Assembly (NCBI GenBank): GCA_916048095.2 | Contig: OU696587.1 | Coordinates: 5,255,993-5,319,992, forward strand | Source of the DNA: Sacculina carcini | Taxonomy: Eukaryota > Arthropoda > Thecostraca > Sacculinidae | Length of the DNA: 64,000 nucleotides | Reading direction: 5' to 3' | Shown: positions 36,820 to 50,107 of the stretch, in pieces | How the letters are laid out: each line of letters starts with the position of its first letter | Numbering within the stretch: the first letter of the stretch is position 1 | Made by a program: the position numbers and the translations under genes | The notes under the pieces: generated by a model | Database searches by the model: none | Seen by the model: only the letters and a program-made list of their open reading frames with translations | Told to the model about the DNA's origin: nothing

Positions 36820-37007
36820 TTACGCCGTCTCTGATAGGTGCCGTTTGGTGTGCAGTGCGAGGTGGTCTGAACGCGAGAAGCAGCGGTCGCATGTGCTACA
36901 CTTGAATGGCTTGGCGCCGGTGTGTTTACGATAGTGGCGCGTCAGCTCGTCGGAGCGCGCGAACCGCCACTCGCAACCCGACCACGTGCACCGAAATGGT
37001 TTCTCGC
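36820..37007 (-). CDS. Klf6/7: KLF6/7-like, last exon (zinc fingers 2 and 3)
   Basis: The acceptor is tgtgtag directly after about 13 TG units; GC completes the split Gly codon of HTG-EKPF. 62 codons encode fingers 2 and 3, ending [13 protein letters not shown]6 and KLF7 end at HMKRHL/I, so this protein runs only four to five residues further. Confidence 0.92.
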
Positions 37008-38105
37008 CTACACACACACACACACACACACACACAAATGTCACAATATTGTCGTCCAACTTCAAAGCGCACCTAACCAAGTGGAAGAACAACACAACAT
37101 AGAAGTGTATTTCACGTTTGTATTGGAGCGTTTGTGTGTGTGTATATGTACGTGAAGACACACAAAGGCGCACGAGACAGCCAATGTCAGGCACCTCCGT
37201 TTGTTACAGCTTGGCAACACAGCCTCAAGCAATGTATTTGATGTCGATATATTGTACTGTGTGTGTGTGTGTTTTGTCAGAAGACAAAAGCGACGGTATA
37301 ATTAAGTCAGCGTGCGCTTTCCTGCTGTGACTAATCTTATCCAGAGCAGAGAATTTACTGGGGATAGGGAAACAGATTTACCTAAGAGCTGATCTACCAA
37401 ACAATGACCCACACACAGATAGAGGAGATTGTGTTTTATTATTGAAAAACGCTTACCATACTTTGCTTGTATTGTTTTTGAAGTTCATATTTCAGATTAA
37501 TTATTAGTTGATTTCTTCCTGGCTTTCACTGCAGCGTCATAGCAAATAAAAGATAGCAGGAACTGTGATGAAACTGATGCTTCTATTTATTTGTTCCTAA
37601 TCAACGTGATCGGACAATGACAGCAAGACTGAGGGAGCAGAAATGCTTGATAGTACCTGATAAACAAATATGAAATATAATTTGCCCAAAAGATTTAGAG
37701 CCCAAAAGATAATTTGGCCAAAATATTCCTCAATCTTTTAATGGTTCCATACCCCAAATGTATTGTTAAATATGGTCCCATATCCCCTTTACTTGAGTGT
37801 TCAAATAATTATCACCAATTCTATCATTTGCCAGTATGTCTTCCAGATCCACGAGTATTTCAATCGCTTGAATTCACTGTATTTTAGACACATATCACTA
37901 GGAAACAACAATCATTGATATTTTTTTCATTTTCTCACTGGAAGAAAAAATAATACGGTTATTGTTCCGTTGTATTATGAAAAAATATCGAGTGCCAGAC
38001 CCCCGACATTTGGGTTCCATACCCCCGGGGGGTGCGGAAACCCTTCTAACCAGTCTTCTCTTCTGGATGTCAACTGGTTCTCGTACGCTTGCACACATAT
38101 AATCA

Positions 38106-38178
<73 letters not shown>

Positions 38179-38714
38179 TGGGCGATGGAGGTGTTTGTAA
38201 GGTCGCAGAGTATGTCGTGCGGAATCTGGTCAGATAAGCTCCAGCACACACACACACTGACACACACTGACACACACACACATACATACACACTGAGTGT
38301 CACATCGCAGCCGGGGTAACAACAACAACATTAACATTAGCGGAGTCTACATACCAGCAGTATCATCAACATGCACGCTTCACACACAAACATACATACA
38401 CACACACAATTAAGATATGCCGATTGTTGATGTCAAGAAGGTTGAAAATGTACGTTTTCAAGGTTTGCAGAGCAGAAACTATCAATTCCTGGCTAGCTGC
38501 ATAAGATTTTGTGTGATTGTAAAGTAAAGTAAGGTAAACTGCATTTATTGCCCATTCATCAAAATACAAATTCAGACTTTTCAGTACAATATACACATTT
38601 ACACACACAAACGCATGCATAGATAGGCACACGCATGCCTATCTATACATGTATGCGTGCATGTGTATGTGTGTATGTGTATGCGCGTGTGTGTTATGCG
38701 CGTGAGAACAGCTA

Positions 38715-38752
<38 letters not shown>

Positions 38753-38861
38753 GGAAGACAGAAGCAGTTTGAAGGACAAACCCACTCACCAATCCCCTCT
38801 GTGCCATCTCCCAAACGCTGCCCGTAAGCATATTTGTACCTACCACGTGTACTTGTGTGCA

Positions 38862-38899
<38 letters not shown>

Positions 38900-40038
38900 T
38901 ATTTCATGCATGAACGATGATGACATCGGCGTGTTGAAGGGGACACATCGACACGCAACAGGGTGTGTGTGTGTGTGTGTGTGTGTGTATGTTTACCATC
39001 CCTCAACATCCGGTGGCAATGCTACACTCGTTCAACGATATAACCCCATTCATTTGCCAAAACCCACATAAACATACACACACACACATATATACATATA
39101 AATACACACGTACACACACACAATATGTATATCTTGAAGCAATATATATATATACGAGGGTGGATAAACAAGTAATGCCTGTTTGCTTATCAATCATGTA
39201 TTACGATAAACATTGACACGCGAATTTTTTCAAATAATTGTGTGAAACATATTCAACAAGAAATCAGCCTTCAGTATAATCACCACGACCATCGATGCAT
39301 TTGTGCCACCGTTTTATCCAAGAGAGAAAACCGTTTTGTAAAAATTCCACATCACGCTTGGATTTCTAGTTGAATATGTTTCACACAATTATCTTAAAAA
39401 AATTCGCGTGGCAATATTTATCTTTTTGATCCACCCTCGTATATACCAATTCAAAACATACAAAATTAATAACATAAGGTAAAAATAAAAAAAGGTAACA
39501 TAAAAAACATAAAAATAACAAAAGGTAACCTGACGATAAAAAGTAACCTAAAAGCAAATAAAGTAGCCTAACAATGAAAAAGTGACTTTTGGTAACCTAA
39601 TAACTTTTTTACTAATTATCGTACATAACTTTTTCATGCAGTTTTAGGTAGCTTATGAAAAAGTTACCTTTAGGTGAAAAAGCAACTACATAACTATATA
39701 AGCTATATACAATAGCTATATATAGCTATATACAACTATATAAGCCAAGAATTCTGCCGATTTCTGTTCAATGGGTATATTGTTGTCATCAAAATTAGCA
39801 TAGCAAAAAATATCAATACACAACTGTGTGTGTGTATTTGTATTTTGAACGTATATTGCCCATGCACATGTAAATACACAAAAAAATAACAATAATAACA
39901 AATAGGCACATAGTCTGACAGAAATATGAAAATTTGCATACGATTATTTCGTGACAGTGTTCTACATCGTGACATGTTCTATAATTTTGAATTTGTATGT
40001 ACTGATCGATATATTTATTTATTGTGATATAATTGTAG

Positions 40039-40084
<46 letters not shown>

Positions 40085-40451
40085 AATTATATGCAATCTA
40101 CTTTTCGTTGAGGCATGAGTATTGTAATTGAATAGGCCGAAAATTGTTTTGGGTCCGATGCAATTGGCCAACTGAGCCATCCAACTCCCTCTCCACCGAG
40201 CCTCGACACAAATCTACACCGTTGGCTCTGAAAACGTGATTGGTAGAGAGGAGTTGTTGCTAAAAACGCTGTTGCTAAACCTTGTTGCTAAAAACGTGCA
40301 CAAGTACAGGAGAAAACGACAGCAGATCGAAATATTGGCTGACGATTCCAGCAATCGATTCAAACGCTACGAGCGATTATTGGTTGGCTGGAACGTCACG
40401 CTTTTGAATCGCACGAATATTTTCGAGACAAACAAACGCCTCAGGATGCAA

Positions 40452-40488
<37 letters not shown>

Positions 40489-43400
40489 GCACGTGAACCG
40501 CAATTGGTCGCAATTATGGACACGACGAGGCCAAGGACGGTGATATGCGGCAGGCAGAGGCGACGTCAGGGTTTTTACGACAGGGGGAGATGAGGAAATT
40601 TTTTGGGACCTGGACGAAATATGAGCAATAAACACTTGAAATGTTCATTGTATATGGGGGGGAGCTCTTCCAAGCCCCCCCCCCCCCCCCTGGCGACGTC
40701 ATTGATGGCGGGCCACGTGGCGTTTGCTGACGCAGGAATTTCAATATGACGACGATTTGACTGTCGCTCAAAACGCGGCGCGTACTCGTCTCATGCGGCG
40801 ATCAACCACTAGCGAAGGCAAAATTGGCCAATCGCCGGGGCTGAGATCCGTGGAATGCACTCGTGGGACGCATGTGAACGCACGCACACACAGACGAATG
40901 TGCTTCAAACAGAACACGTGGAAGGTCAAGCCATTGCGCGGTATGTGAGCCAAATATCGTGCAATGCAAGACATAAACACGGCAAAAACCCACTAGGTAA
41001 TCAGACACACTGGATAGGTGGCATTTGAACGATAGAACATTATGAAAAAAAAACCTCCGATAATTGGCCGATGACAGATGGAAATTAGGTTTGGCACGGT
41101 GGATTCTAGGAAGAACGGAAAAATACAACAGATTGGGATGAATAGGAATGTGGGATCGATGAAAACTATGGGAAACCCTGTAGGAAGAAAAGAACAAGCA
41201 TAGACTATGCAAATATCTAAAAGAAGATTACAGCAAAGAGATGATAAAACCTAGGCAGCCGACCATGGGCGTAAATCCTGGGGGGTATGTGGGGTATAAA
41301 TACCCCCCGACAAATTGGCTGGGGGGTATGAATATGCAATTATACCCCCCGAGAATTCTGCTGAGTTCAGTTCATTGGGAATATTATCATCAAAATCAGC
41401 ATAGAAGGCAAATGACAATAGGCCAAAAATGCAAGAAATTATAAATATGTGAAGAATTATATTACGCAATACACTTTTCATTGAGGTATGTGTATTGTAA
41501 TTGAATAGGCTGAAAATAGTTGAGGATCTCATGCAATTGACCAACTGAGTCAACTTTGAACACTAATGCATGATGGCTGTCATCCCCCCCCCCGAGCATC
41601 GACACAAATCTACGCCGATGCAGCCGACTACAGAATCAAATAGGCACATTTTAAGAAGACAATAAGACTCCACTGACGCTAAACCAGTCGAATTAAAGTA
41701 TCCACTTATCATCCAGGATTTTTTACTGAAGTATGACGCTGATGCTTGAAGTAGGAACACTGCACATACTTGGACACACATGAACTGGTTTATGAGAAAA
41801 ACTAGCATATATCGGTGAATTCCAGTTGAATAGAGTGAAATCTGTCAATAGAAGACATACAACGTAGACTACCTACGTGCCTATCCAAGAAAATGAAGTC
41901 TAGACTTCAAATAAGTGATTCCAAAGCATTTTGTGATTGAGTACCACTTGGAGGATCCGTACAGTCGCCGCCTAGTACCACCTGGTTCCGCCTGTTCGAT
42001 CAAATATCAATTTATATTTACATAAGTCTACAAATAGAACACATAAATCAGCTGGAAAAAAAACAGCTCAACGAAGTCATTAAGGCTGAAAACCTTGCTC
42101 TCACTGTAATGTCGGGGAGAAAACGGGAAGCGAAATTGTCCGAGTATCAAATGGAAGGCCTTCGCATACCACTGGTTGGGAGCCACTGTTTTAACCATTG
42201 TTTATGCTTCGGAAATTCCCCAAGAATTGATCACATAAGCGTGATGGTCCATGGACGGAATGAGGCCCATATCAATGTTGAACTGGCAAGTTGCAACCGG
42301 ATTACGGCTGACATGCAACACAAATGGTCACAACGAGCCGTGTATAGTCAGCGTATCGACAGCCACTGAGTCGATGGCGACCTGAATTGGCGAATCGAAC
42401 GGAGCATCGAGCCATGACTGAACTCTAGTGGACCCCTCTAATACTATAGAACTAGATTTTACAAATACTTCGTTGACCTAAATACGTAGCTCGGGCACAA
42501 TGCCTGATAATCGTTGACAGTGAAAGATCTTAGCTGATGTATTGAGTCACAGGAGCCAATGCCCATTTCATGCTGAGCAAATCTGATTAATCTCCAAGTC
42601 GACCGATGAGATGAGGTCAACTGTTCCATTAGCTAAAACAATCGATATTGGCAGAGAGTATGGCAGTGCAAAAAAGAGTCGTCCACAGCTAGATCAATAG
42701 AAGAAACAAGGAGCTAGGGATATTGCACCCGCGTGTTCTCGCTTCAGTCCCTACTCTTTTTCCCTTAACTAACCTAATCTAGCCTAACATAGAAAGAGAA
42801 GAGGGACCGAGACTTAAGCTAGACCAAACGTACCCGGGGCGTGACATCATGGTTCCCAAAAAACGGAGCTCCCAAGACATTGCGCGCCCCAGAATCTTAC
42901 TGAAACTCTTATCGCAACATCATTTATAGGAATTTTGCGAGTGTCCATGTGTAAGTTCCACATCACAAACAGCACTTGCACGATGTTCGGACGGCTTGCC
43001 GTCTGCTGGGGCGAATGATCTAGAGTAGAGTAGCGCATGGAACGAGCGCATCGGTCATCGGTCCAAATAAGGCAGCGACCACGTCGAACAGCCACCGATA
43101 ATCTCAGATCATTCACAGAGAGACATGCAAACGGCTCGACAAATATGGACGGGCGCAATGATCTGGTCGCGATGATGATTCATAATCATCTCCCGACTCG
43201 TCAAGCGACGACTGTGTCAATACCAGTTGGAAGCTGCTTACACTCTATCTACTTGTGAGCATAAGAACCTAGCGAGCTCATCCCGACCACGATACGATGG
43301 CAAGTCTTGACGTTGAGGTTCTCTACCTAGGATTTGACCTCAATTTGACCTGCATGCTACCTCCCTCGTTGAACTCACCTGAACAGAATATAGAAGAAAA

Positions 43401-44104
43401 TGTCCACATGTTGCACATCATGCAGATATCACCTGTATAATATCAAGGATCAATGATCTTTTTGATGAATATTTTTTAAAATGATCCGATAAAAAATGAT
43501 CACATTTCCGCGCAAGATTTCGAAAACAGCGGACAGAGGAAACATGCGAAAAACATGCGAAACGCAAACGGTGATAACATATACACACATGGCACAACAC
43601 ACACACACGTGACACAAAACATACACACAAATATGACAACACACCCACATATAACACTTAGTATACGCCAGTCGTACATTACTGCCATACACATGATATA
43701 TGAGCTCTTTTCAAATTGTATACTAACTCATACACACAGACACACACACACACACAGACATACACACATGAATGTACACAAAGTACATATTCATGTACGT
43801 AAACAGTGACCTGGCAGTGGCTACAATTCTCTCAACTCAGAATAGAAAACACACACGCACACACACACATACACACATACACACATGCACACGCACAGAC
43901 AGACAGATGTATTGTGCCAATCAACAGACGCCTGCATGCCATTGAGAGCACACACACATACATACACATACACTCAGACATATATATACAACAATGGTTT
44001 GGGATGATTCAATTTGTCCCCGAGCTAAATGGGGGTATTGGTACCAGCATCCACATGGTGTGTGTGTGTGTGTTCGTGTGTGTGCAATTGAGTATACACC
44101 ATTT

Positions 44105-44174
<70 letters not shown>

Positions 44175-45236
44175 GGATTGGTTGCAATAAATCAGGGAAC
44201 ACGTACTATATACCAGTCAACTACAGCACGATAAAGTGTATATTTTTGGCAAGCCAATGTGTATATTAATGGAATACGAGTTTAATTCGCTCCAAGACCG
44301 AGCTCGTAAACCAAATTACTCTTATTCTAAAACAAATTTTCCTACTGAAATCAATGAAGTTCCATTTAATTCATTCCAGACCTGAAACAATTGAAAAAAC
44401 GTACACACGTATAAACGTGATGAAAAAAACGTATATTTTCAATTACTCAAACAATACAACTGTATCTACATTATCTTAACTAAAAATTCATGAATTGAAG
44501 AATTGGTGGGTTTGATGTGGAGGTGGAGAGGAGTGGTGTTACTGTGGAGAGAGAGAGGGATTTCTCTGAATCAGAGGAACTCTCAAATCTCCATATTTTT
44601 CTGGTTGTGGTTCAGAATCACTTTGCTGTCTTTTGGGTAGTTTTACCGAGAATCTGTCTAACAACCCTGGCTTTTCCCTGCGTTTTAACATGTCTCTAAA
44701 ATGTGATAGTGCATTCTAATTAAACAAGTTAATTGCTCAACCAGACACTTCTTTATTAGGGCTAGATGCTTTTCAATAAAATCTTGCAATTCCTCCCAAT
44801 TTTCAAGGTCTTCTTAATTTCACTAAAAGGAATGGTGTCCATTTTACCATGCGGATGAACTAACACTTGCTCGTATTCTAATTTATTGATCGTACTCTAA
44901 ATCAATTTTTTAAGAGTTGAAATATTCGTATTCTAAATTGCTCGTATGCTAAAGTACTCGTATTGCAAGATACCACTGTATATATACATACATTGCTGGG
45001 TTTTGTTCATGAGAGTCAGTCGGATTGTCGTTGGCGACGCATCGATTTCGACGAACGAAGCGCCAGACACACACACACATGTCAGACAAATAAATTAAGC
45101 CTAGTACACACACACACACACACACAAGTACACACACAAACATACAGTGTCTGGACCTGCAGACGAACATTTCGAGTGTTTTACCCCCTAACATCCCTAC
45201 ATTGTGTCTGCCTGTCTGTCCACTTGTATAAGTGTG

Positions 45237-45293
<57 letters not shown>

Positions 45294-45743
45294 ATATAGG
45301 GGGGTACAACGCAGCCCAAAAGGCACAATGCACATCTCGCAGTCGGCATGGCATTGCATTGTGCATGTCCGTTGCACAAGCATGGCCACACGGACACATT
45401 AAGACGTTGAAATACATACACCCACACACATACACATACAATCAGACAGACATTTGCAATGGTTTGCAACACACACACACACACATGCAATTGCACTAAT
45501 GCATTTTGTTGCATGCATTTCGTGCAGTGAGCCACACATACAGTGAGGTCATGGCGTGTCACATTCAGCCAAATGTCTACAATTGCCTATGCTGTATGTA
45601 TGTGTATGTGTGTGTGTACGCACACACACATACATACACATGCATGAGCCTATGTGCGTGTACTCTTGTGGCGAACAAATCATGTGCGCATGACGTACGT
45701 CAACTTGAGATTTAGAAGACCACTTAGAGACGATTGCATACAT

Positions 45744-45810
<67 letters not shown>

Positions 45811-48800
45811 CACACAATATCCAGGATGTAGCGATACATAGTGATTTATTATCAAAATACTTGGAAAATGGAAGAGCGAATTTAAATTAATCCAATTCAC
45901 AAGAGATGGGATATGGTTGGGAACTTGTGGGAAATTCCCCACTGGTGGGCAATAGAAGGTTTGGCAAGTGGGCAATTAAAAGTCGGACAGAATTGGACAA
46001 CAAATGTGTGCTTTCATCAATTCAAAATCGGTTTATTTTCGTTTCCAGCGACTTACAGACATTTATAATATTTTTTGGGTGGATCAAATGGATTTATTGT
46101 ATTTATCAGCGCTGTTGTGGAAAATGAAGAGTTGGTTCATTGAGAAGAGTGTGAACCAGAGAAGAAAAGGTGTTCATGATAGATGTAGATTATATTATAT
46201 TTAGATATCATACCTCTAGGATGAAAAAATGCACCCCTGAATGTACTTGAATTGTATTTTTCGCCAAAAAAAAATTCAAGTGAAAAAGACTAGGGAAAAT
46301 TTGTGTCCTAGATTCTATATAGTTTTTAATATATAATCTGAAATTCTAAGTCTTTATTGAAAATTTTCACAGATTCTAATCAGTTTCAAATATATTTACG
46401 AAAACATTGCTCACGGAATTCGATTGAACTTCGACTGATTTTACCCAGGAAAAAAACAAACCAGGCAAATATCAATCTAGACACTTCCCGAAATTCCACT
46501 AAAACATTCACAAATTCAAATTCACAATTTGGCGACTCGGAAAATAGCGCGTCAAAAACACACGAGTCGCTCACACCGGCTTGTACATGTACAGGTGAGA
46601 AATATGATAAGGTATCTGTCAAAAAGATAACTCGCTAGCCTCTGACGCAATTGCACCTCTACACAGGCATGTGTGTGTGTGTGTGCGTGTGTGTATGATT
46701 TATTGCTTGCACGTGTGTTCAACTGGGCGAAAAACAAGCAGCACACACACACACACACGCACACACACACACAAACGGGAGGCCAACAGAAGTAAACCTA
46801 AGGAGTGAGAATGAGAGACACACACACACACACATACATATACAAACAAAATAGATGCAACGAAGCAACTATAACGAGACTGTGCAGAAAGAGCATATGC
46901 GAAAAAGCCTAGTTGTTCACACCGATCACACCTGGCGAACACCTGTGCACTGTCAAATTATGATAGCCAAACACACACACACACACACACAAGCATACAT
47001 AGAAGCGATAGTGTTGGGCTAATTAACTGAACATACGATAGAAGAGTGCAATTGAACAAAGCCTACTGTACACATTCAGCGCCTGAAAAGTAGCATTCTG
47101 CATGTGTGTATGTATGTGTGTGTGTGTGTGTGTGTGTGGGTAGGTAACTCCCGTATTAGGTATTTCTTTATAAATTAGGTAATTCCCGTAGTCTCATCCT
47201 TCCTGATTTGGCATCTAACCAATTACCTTCTTTATTTATGAATTTTTTTCAATCCAAAATTGATAAGATTCGTTGCTTGTTCCCTTCTGTTCTACCATTA
47301 TCCTCTCCGTGCTCAACCTCATCTGTTTTTAACTCTTTTGCTTTAGTAACCATCTCTGACTGTAGAGCTATTTTAAGGCATGTTAAAATTCATTCTTCAT
47401 CTCTCGACCCCATTGATCTTTCCAGGATTCCTCACTCTATTGAGCTGCTTCTTCCTTTCTTAACTAACTTCATCAATGCTTCTTTCACTCATGGGCAATT
47501 TCTGGCATGTAAAACTGCCAGTATTCTCCCTATACTTAAGAAATCTGATCTGGATGCTAACACGCTTTCTAACTATAGACCTATCTCTAGAATTCCTTGG
47601 CTGTCCAAAGTTCTTGAAATGGCTGCTTACATACAGATATCTGAATATCTTGAATCTAACAATTTGTTTCTTCCTGAGCAGTCTGGTTTCCGTCACTTTC
47701 ACTCTACTGAAACTTCTCTAATTTTTCTCTATGATTCTATTATCAAATCTACTCTCTCTGGTAATGATGTTCTACTTATACAACTAGACTTCTCTGCTGC
47801 ATTTGACACTGTTAATCATCTGCTTCTTATTGATACCTTGTTAGACTTAGGCATCAGCGACACAGCTCTCTCTTTCTTTCGCTCTTATCTTTCTGATAGA
47901 CTTCAGTTTGTTTCTACCTCTGCTGATTCCTGTAGTGAGGCTTGCCCACTAACTTGTGGTGTACCTCAAGGCTCTGTCTTAGGTCCTCTCCTCTTCAATA
48001 TGTATCTTACCTCTGTAGGGAAAGTTCTTCGTCGTCACGATGTGTCCTTCCAAATATTCGCTGACGACATTCAAATCCTTCTCTCGTCTGAGTCTATATC
48101 TCACTCTTCAGTAAGTTCTATTATATATGATATAGAAAGATGGGCGTTCACTCGTCATCTCAAACTTAATCCTGATAAGACTAAGTATATTCTCTTTCCA
48201 TCTTCTAATGGTACTACTTCTCTTAGTATACCTCTATCCTGCTCTGTACGTAGTCTTGGTATCATTCTCGATAGCTCTCTTTCTTTTGATTCACACATCT
48301 CTAACATTATCAGGTGCTGTAACTATCAACTTAGGCGTATCTATTCCATTCGTAGATATATAACTACCTCTGCTGCCTTTAAGTTAGCTAATTCATTCAT
48401 CTTTAGTAAAACTCAGTATTGCTGTTCTCTTCTACTATCGCTCAACCACCGCCAGCTTAGGAAACTTCAATACATTATTAATAAGGCCTGCCGTATGATA
48501 TTTAATCTTCCTTCGGGCTCTCATGTCTCTTCTTCTCTACAAAAACTTAAGTTACTCCCCATTAAGGCTCTCGTTGAGTATCGTATTTGTTTAATTATTC
48601 ATTCAGCTCTTCATCTTTGTAAGCCTGCGTATCTGTTTGACCTCCTCTCTTATAAAACCTCATCTCTTTCTCTTAGGTCTTCTAACGATCCTTTTCTACT
48701 AGTTGAACCTTCCTTTCCTTCTAGGCATTCTCACTACAATCGTTGTTTCTCTATCTTAGGACCTCGTATCTACAATAGGCTATCTCCCTCAATACGCTCA

Positions 48801-49335
48801 ATCAAATCTCTATCTTTTTTCAAAAAACATACTAAAAATTTCTTTCTCACTAAGTCTTACTACTGTCTTAATAATATTGTATATATTAGTACTGAATATA
48901 AGGTCTGATTGTTTCCTAATTCTGTCTTATTTGTGTATGTGCTTCATGCGTGTGTTTTCCGTTCTTGTGTATGTATGTTTCTCTATTGTATGCTCTCTGT
49001 GTGTTGTTGTGTTGAGCTCTGTTATCTGTGTTTGTGTGTCTGATGTGTTGTGTTATCTGTCTATTTGTTTTAGTGTATGTCTTTTTGTGTCTGTTATGTT
49101 GTGTTTTCTGGTTTGTATTTGTGTGTCATTTATGTTGTTATTTGTCAATCTGAGTGTATGTCGTTGTATGCCTGCTGTGTTGTCTTAATGTGTTGTATGT
49201 TGTGTTGTCTTATGTGCTTTATGTCTGCTGTACTATCTTATCCAATATGTATGTGTGTGTGCGTGTGTATTTTTGTGTTTCTGAGTATGTAAACGTGAGT
49301 GTATGTTTGTGTTTGTGCGTATATGTACTTGTTTG

Positions 49336-49415
<80 letters not shown>

Positions 49416-49547
49416 AGGTGATTGTGCATGTTCGTGATTGTGTATGTGTATGACTCTTGTGCTTGAGTGTGTGTGTGTGTGTGTGAGCGCTTTTGAGACC
49501 CTCGGGTGAAAAGCGCGATATAAATGTCTTAATGTAATGTAAATGTA

Positions 49548-49595
<48 letters not shown>

Positions 49596-50069
49596 ATGTG
49601 TGTGTGTGTGTGTGTTTGTCGCTTTGAGAAACGTATGCTTTGCTTTATTTTATCTATATCATAAAATAAGATACAATTAACTAAGAATATATAGAATAAA
49701 TGTTGAACAATCAGCACTTTGAATATTACAGGAAAAAGTAGATACTTGACTAAAGGAGAAGTCAGCTAAACAAACTCAAAACCCATATGAATTAAGCCTG
49801 AACAAAAATGAAATCACAAATTACTCGATTAAATTACAAATTATTATATAAATGATTTTCCAAGCAAAATCCGCTCTTGTGTGCTGGACGATTAAGAAAC
49901 ACAAACAAAAACAGTTCGAAATTTGCTTGTCAAAGTCAAATTTCAATAAAAAAATATATCCTGAACTCGCAATCACACACACACACACACACAAGCAATT
50001 GACACTTTGGACGCGTACATTGAACCTTGTACTCAGAAGCCTCTTGATTGGATACCGAATAAACCCACC

Positions 50070-50107
<38 letters not shown>

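Larger units (their letters stand above)
47150..49553 (+). mobile_element. CR1/L2-type LINE, 5'-truncated, with open reverse transcriptase frame
   Basis: The element starts in the linker before the RT domain, right after a (TG)n tract, and has no endonuclease. The coding part ends at 48908, followed by a TG-rich 3' region. The 3' end at 49487-49553 has a perfect 8-bp stem (GCGCTTTT / AAAAGCGC), then GATATAAATG and short ATGTA-type repeats, a 3' tail style typical of L2/CR1/Crack elements. It lies inside the large KLF intron, antisense to the gene. The open frame suggests a recent insertion. Confidence 0.85.
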
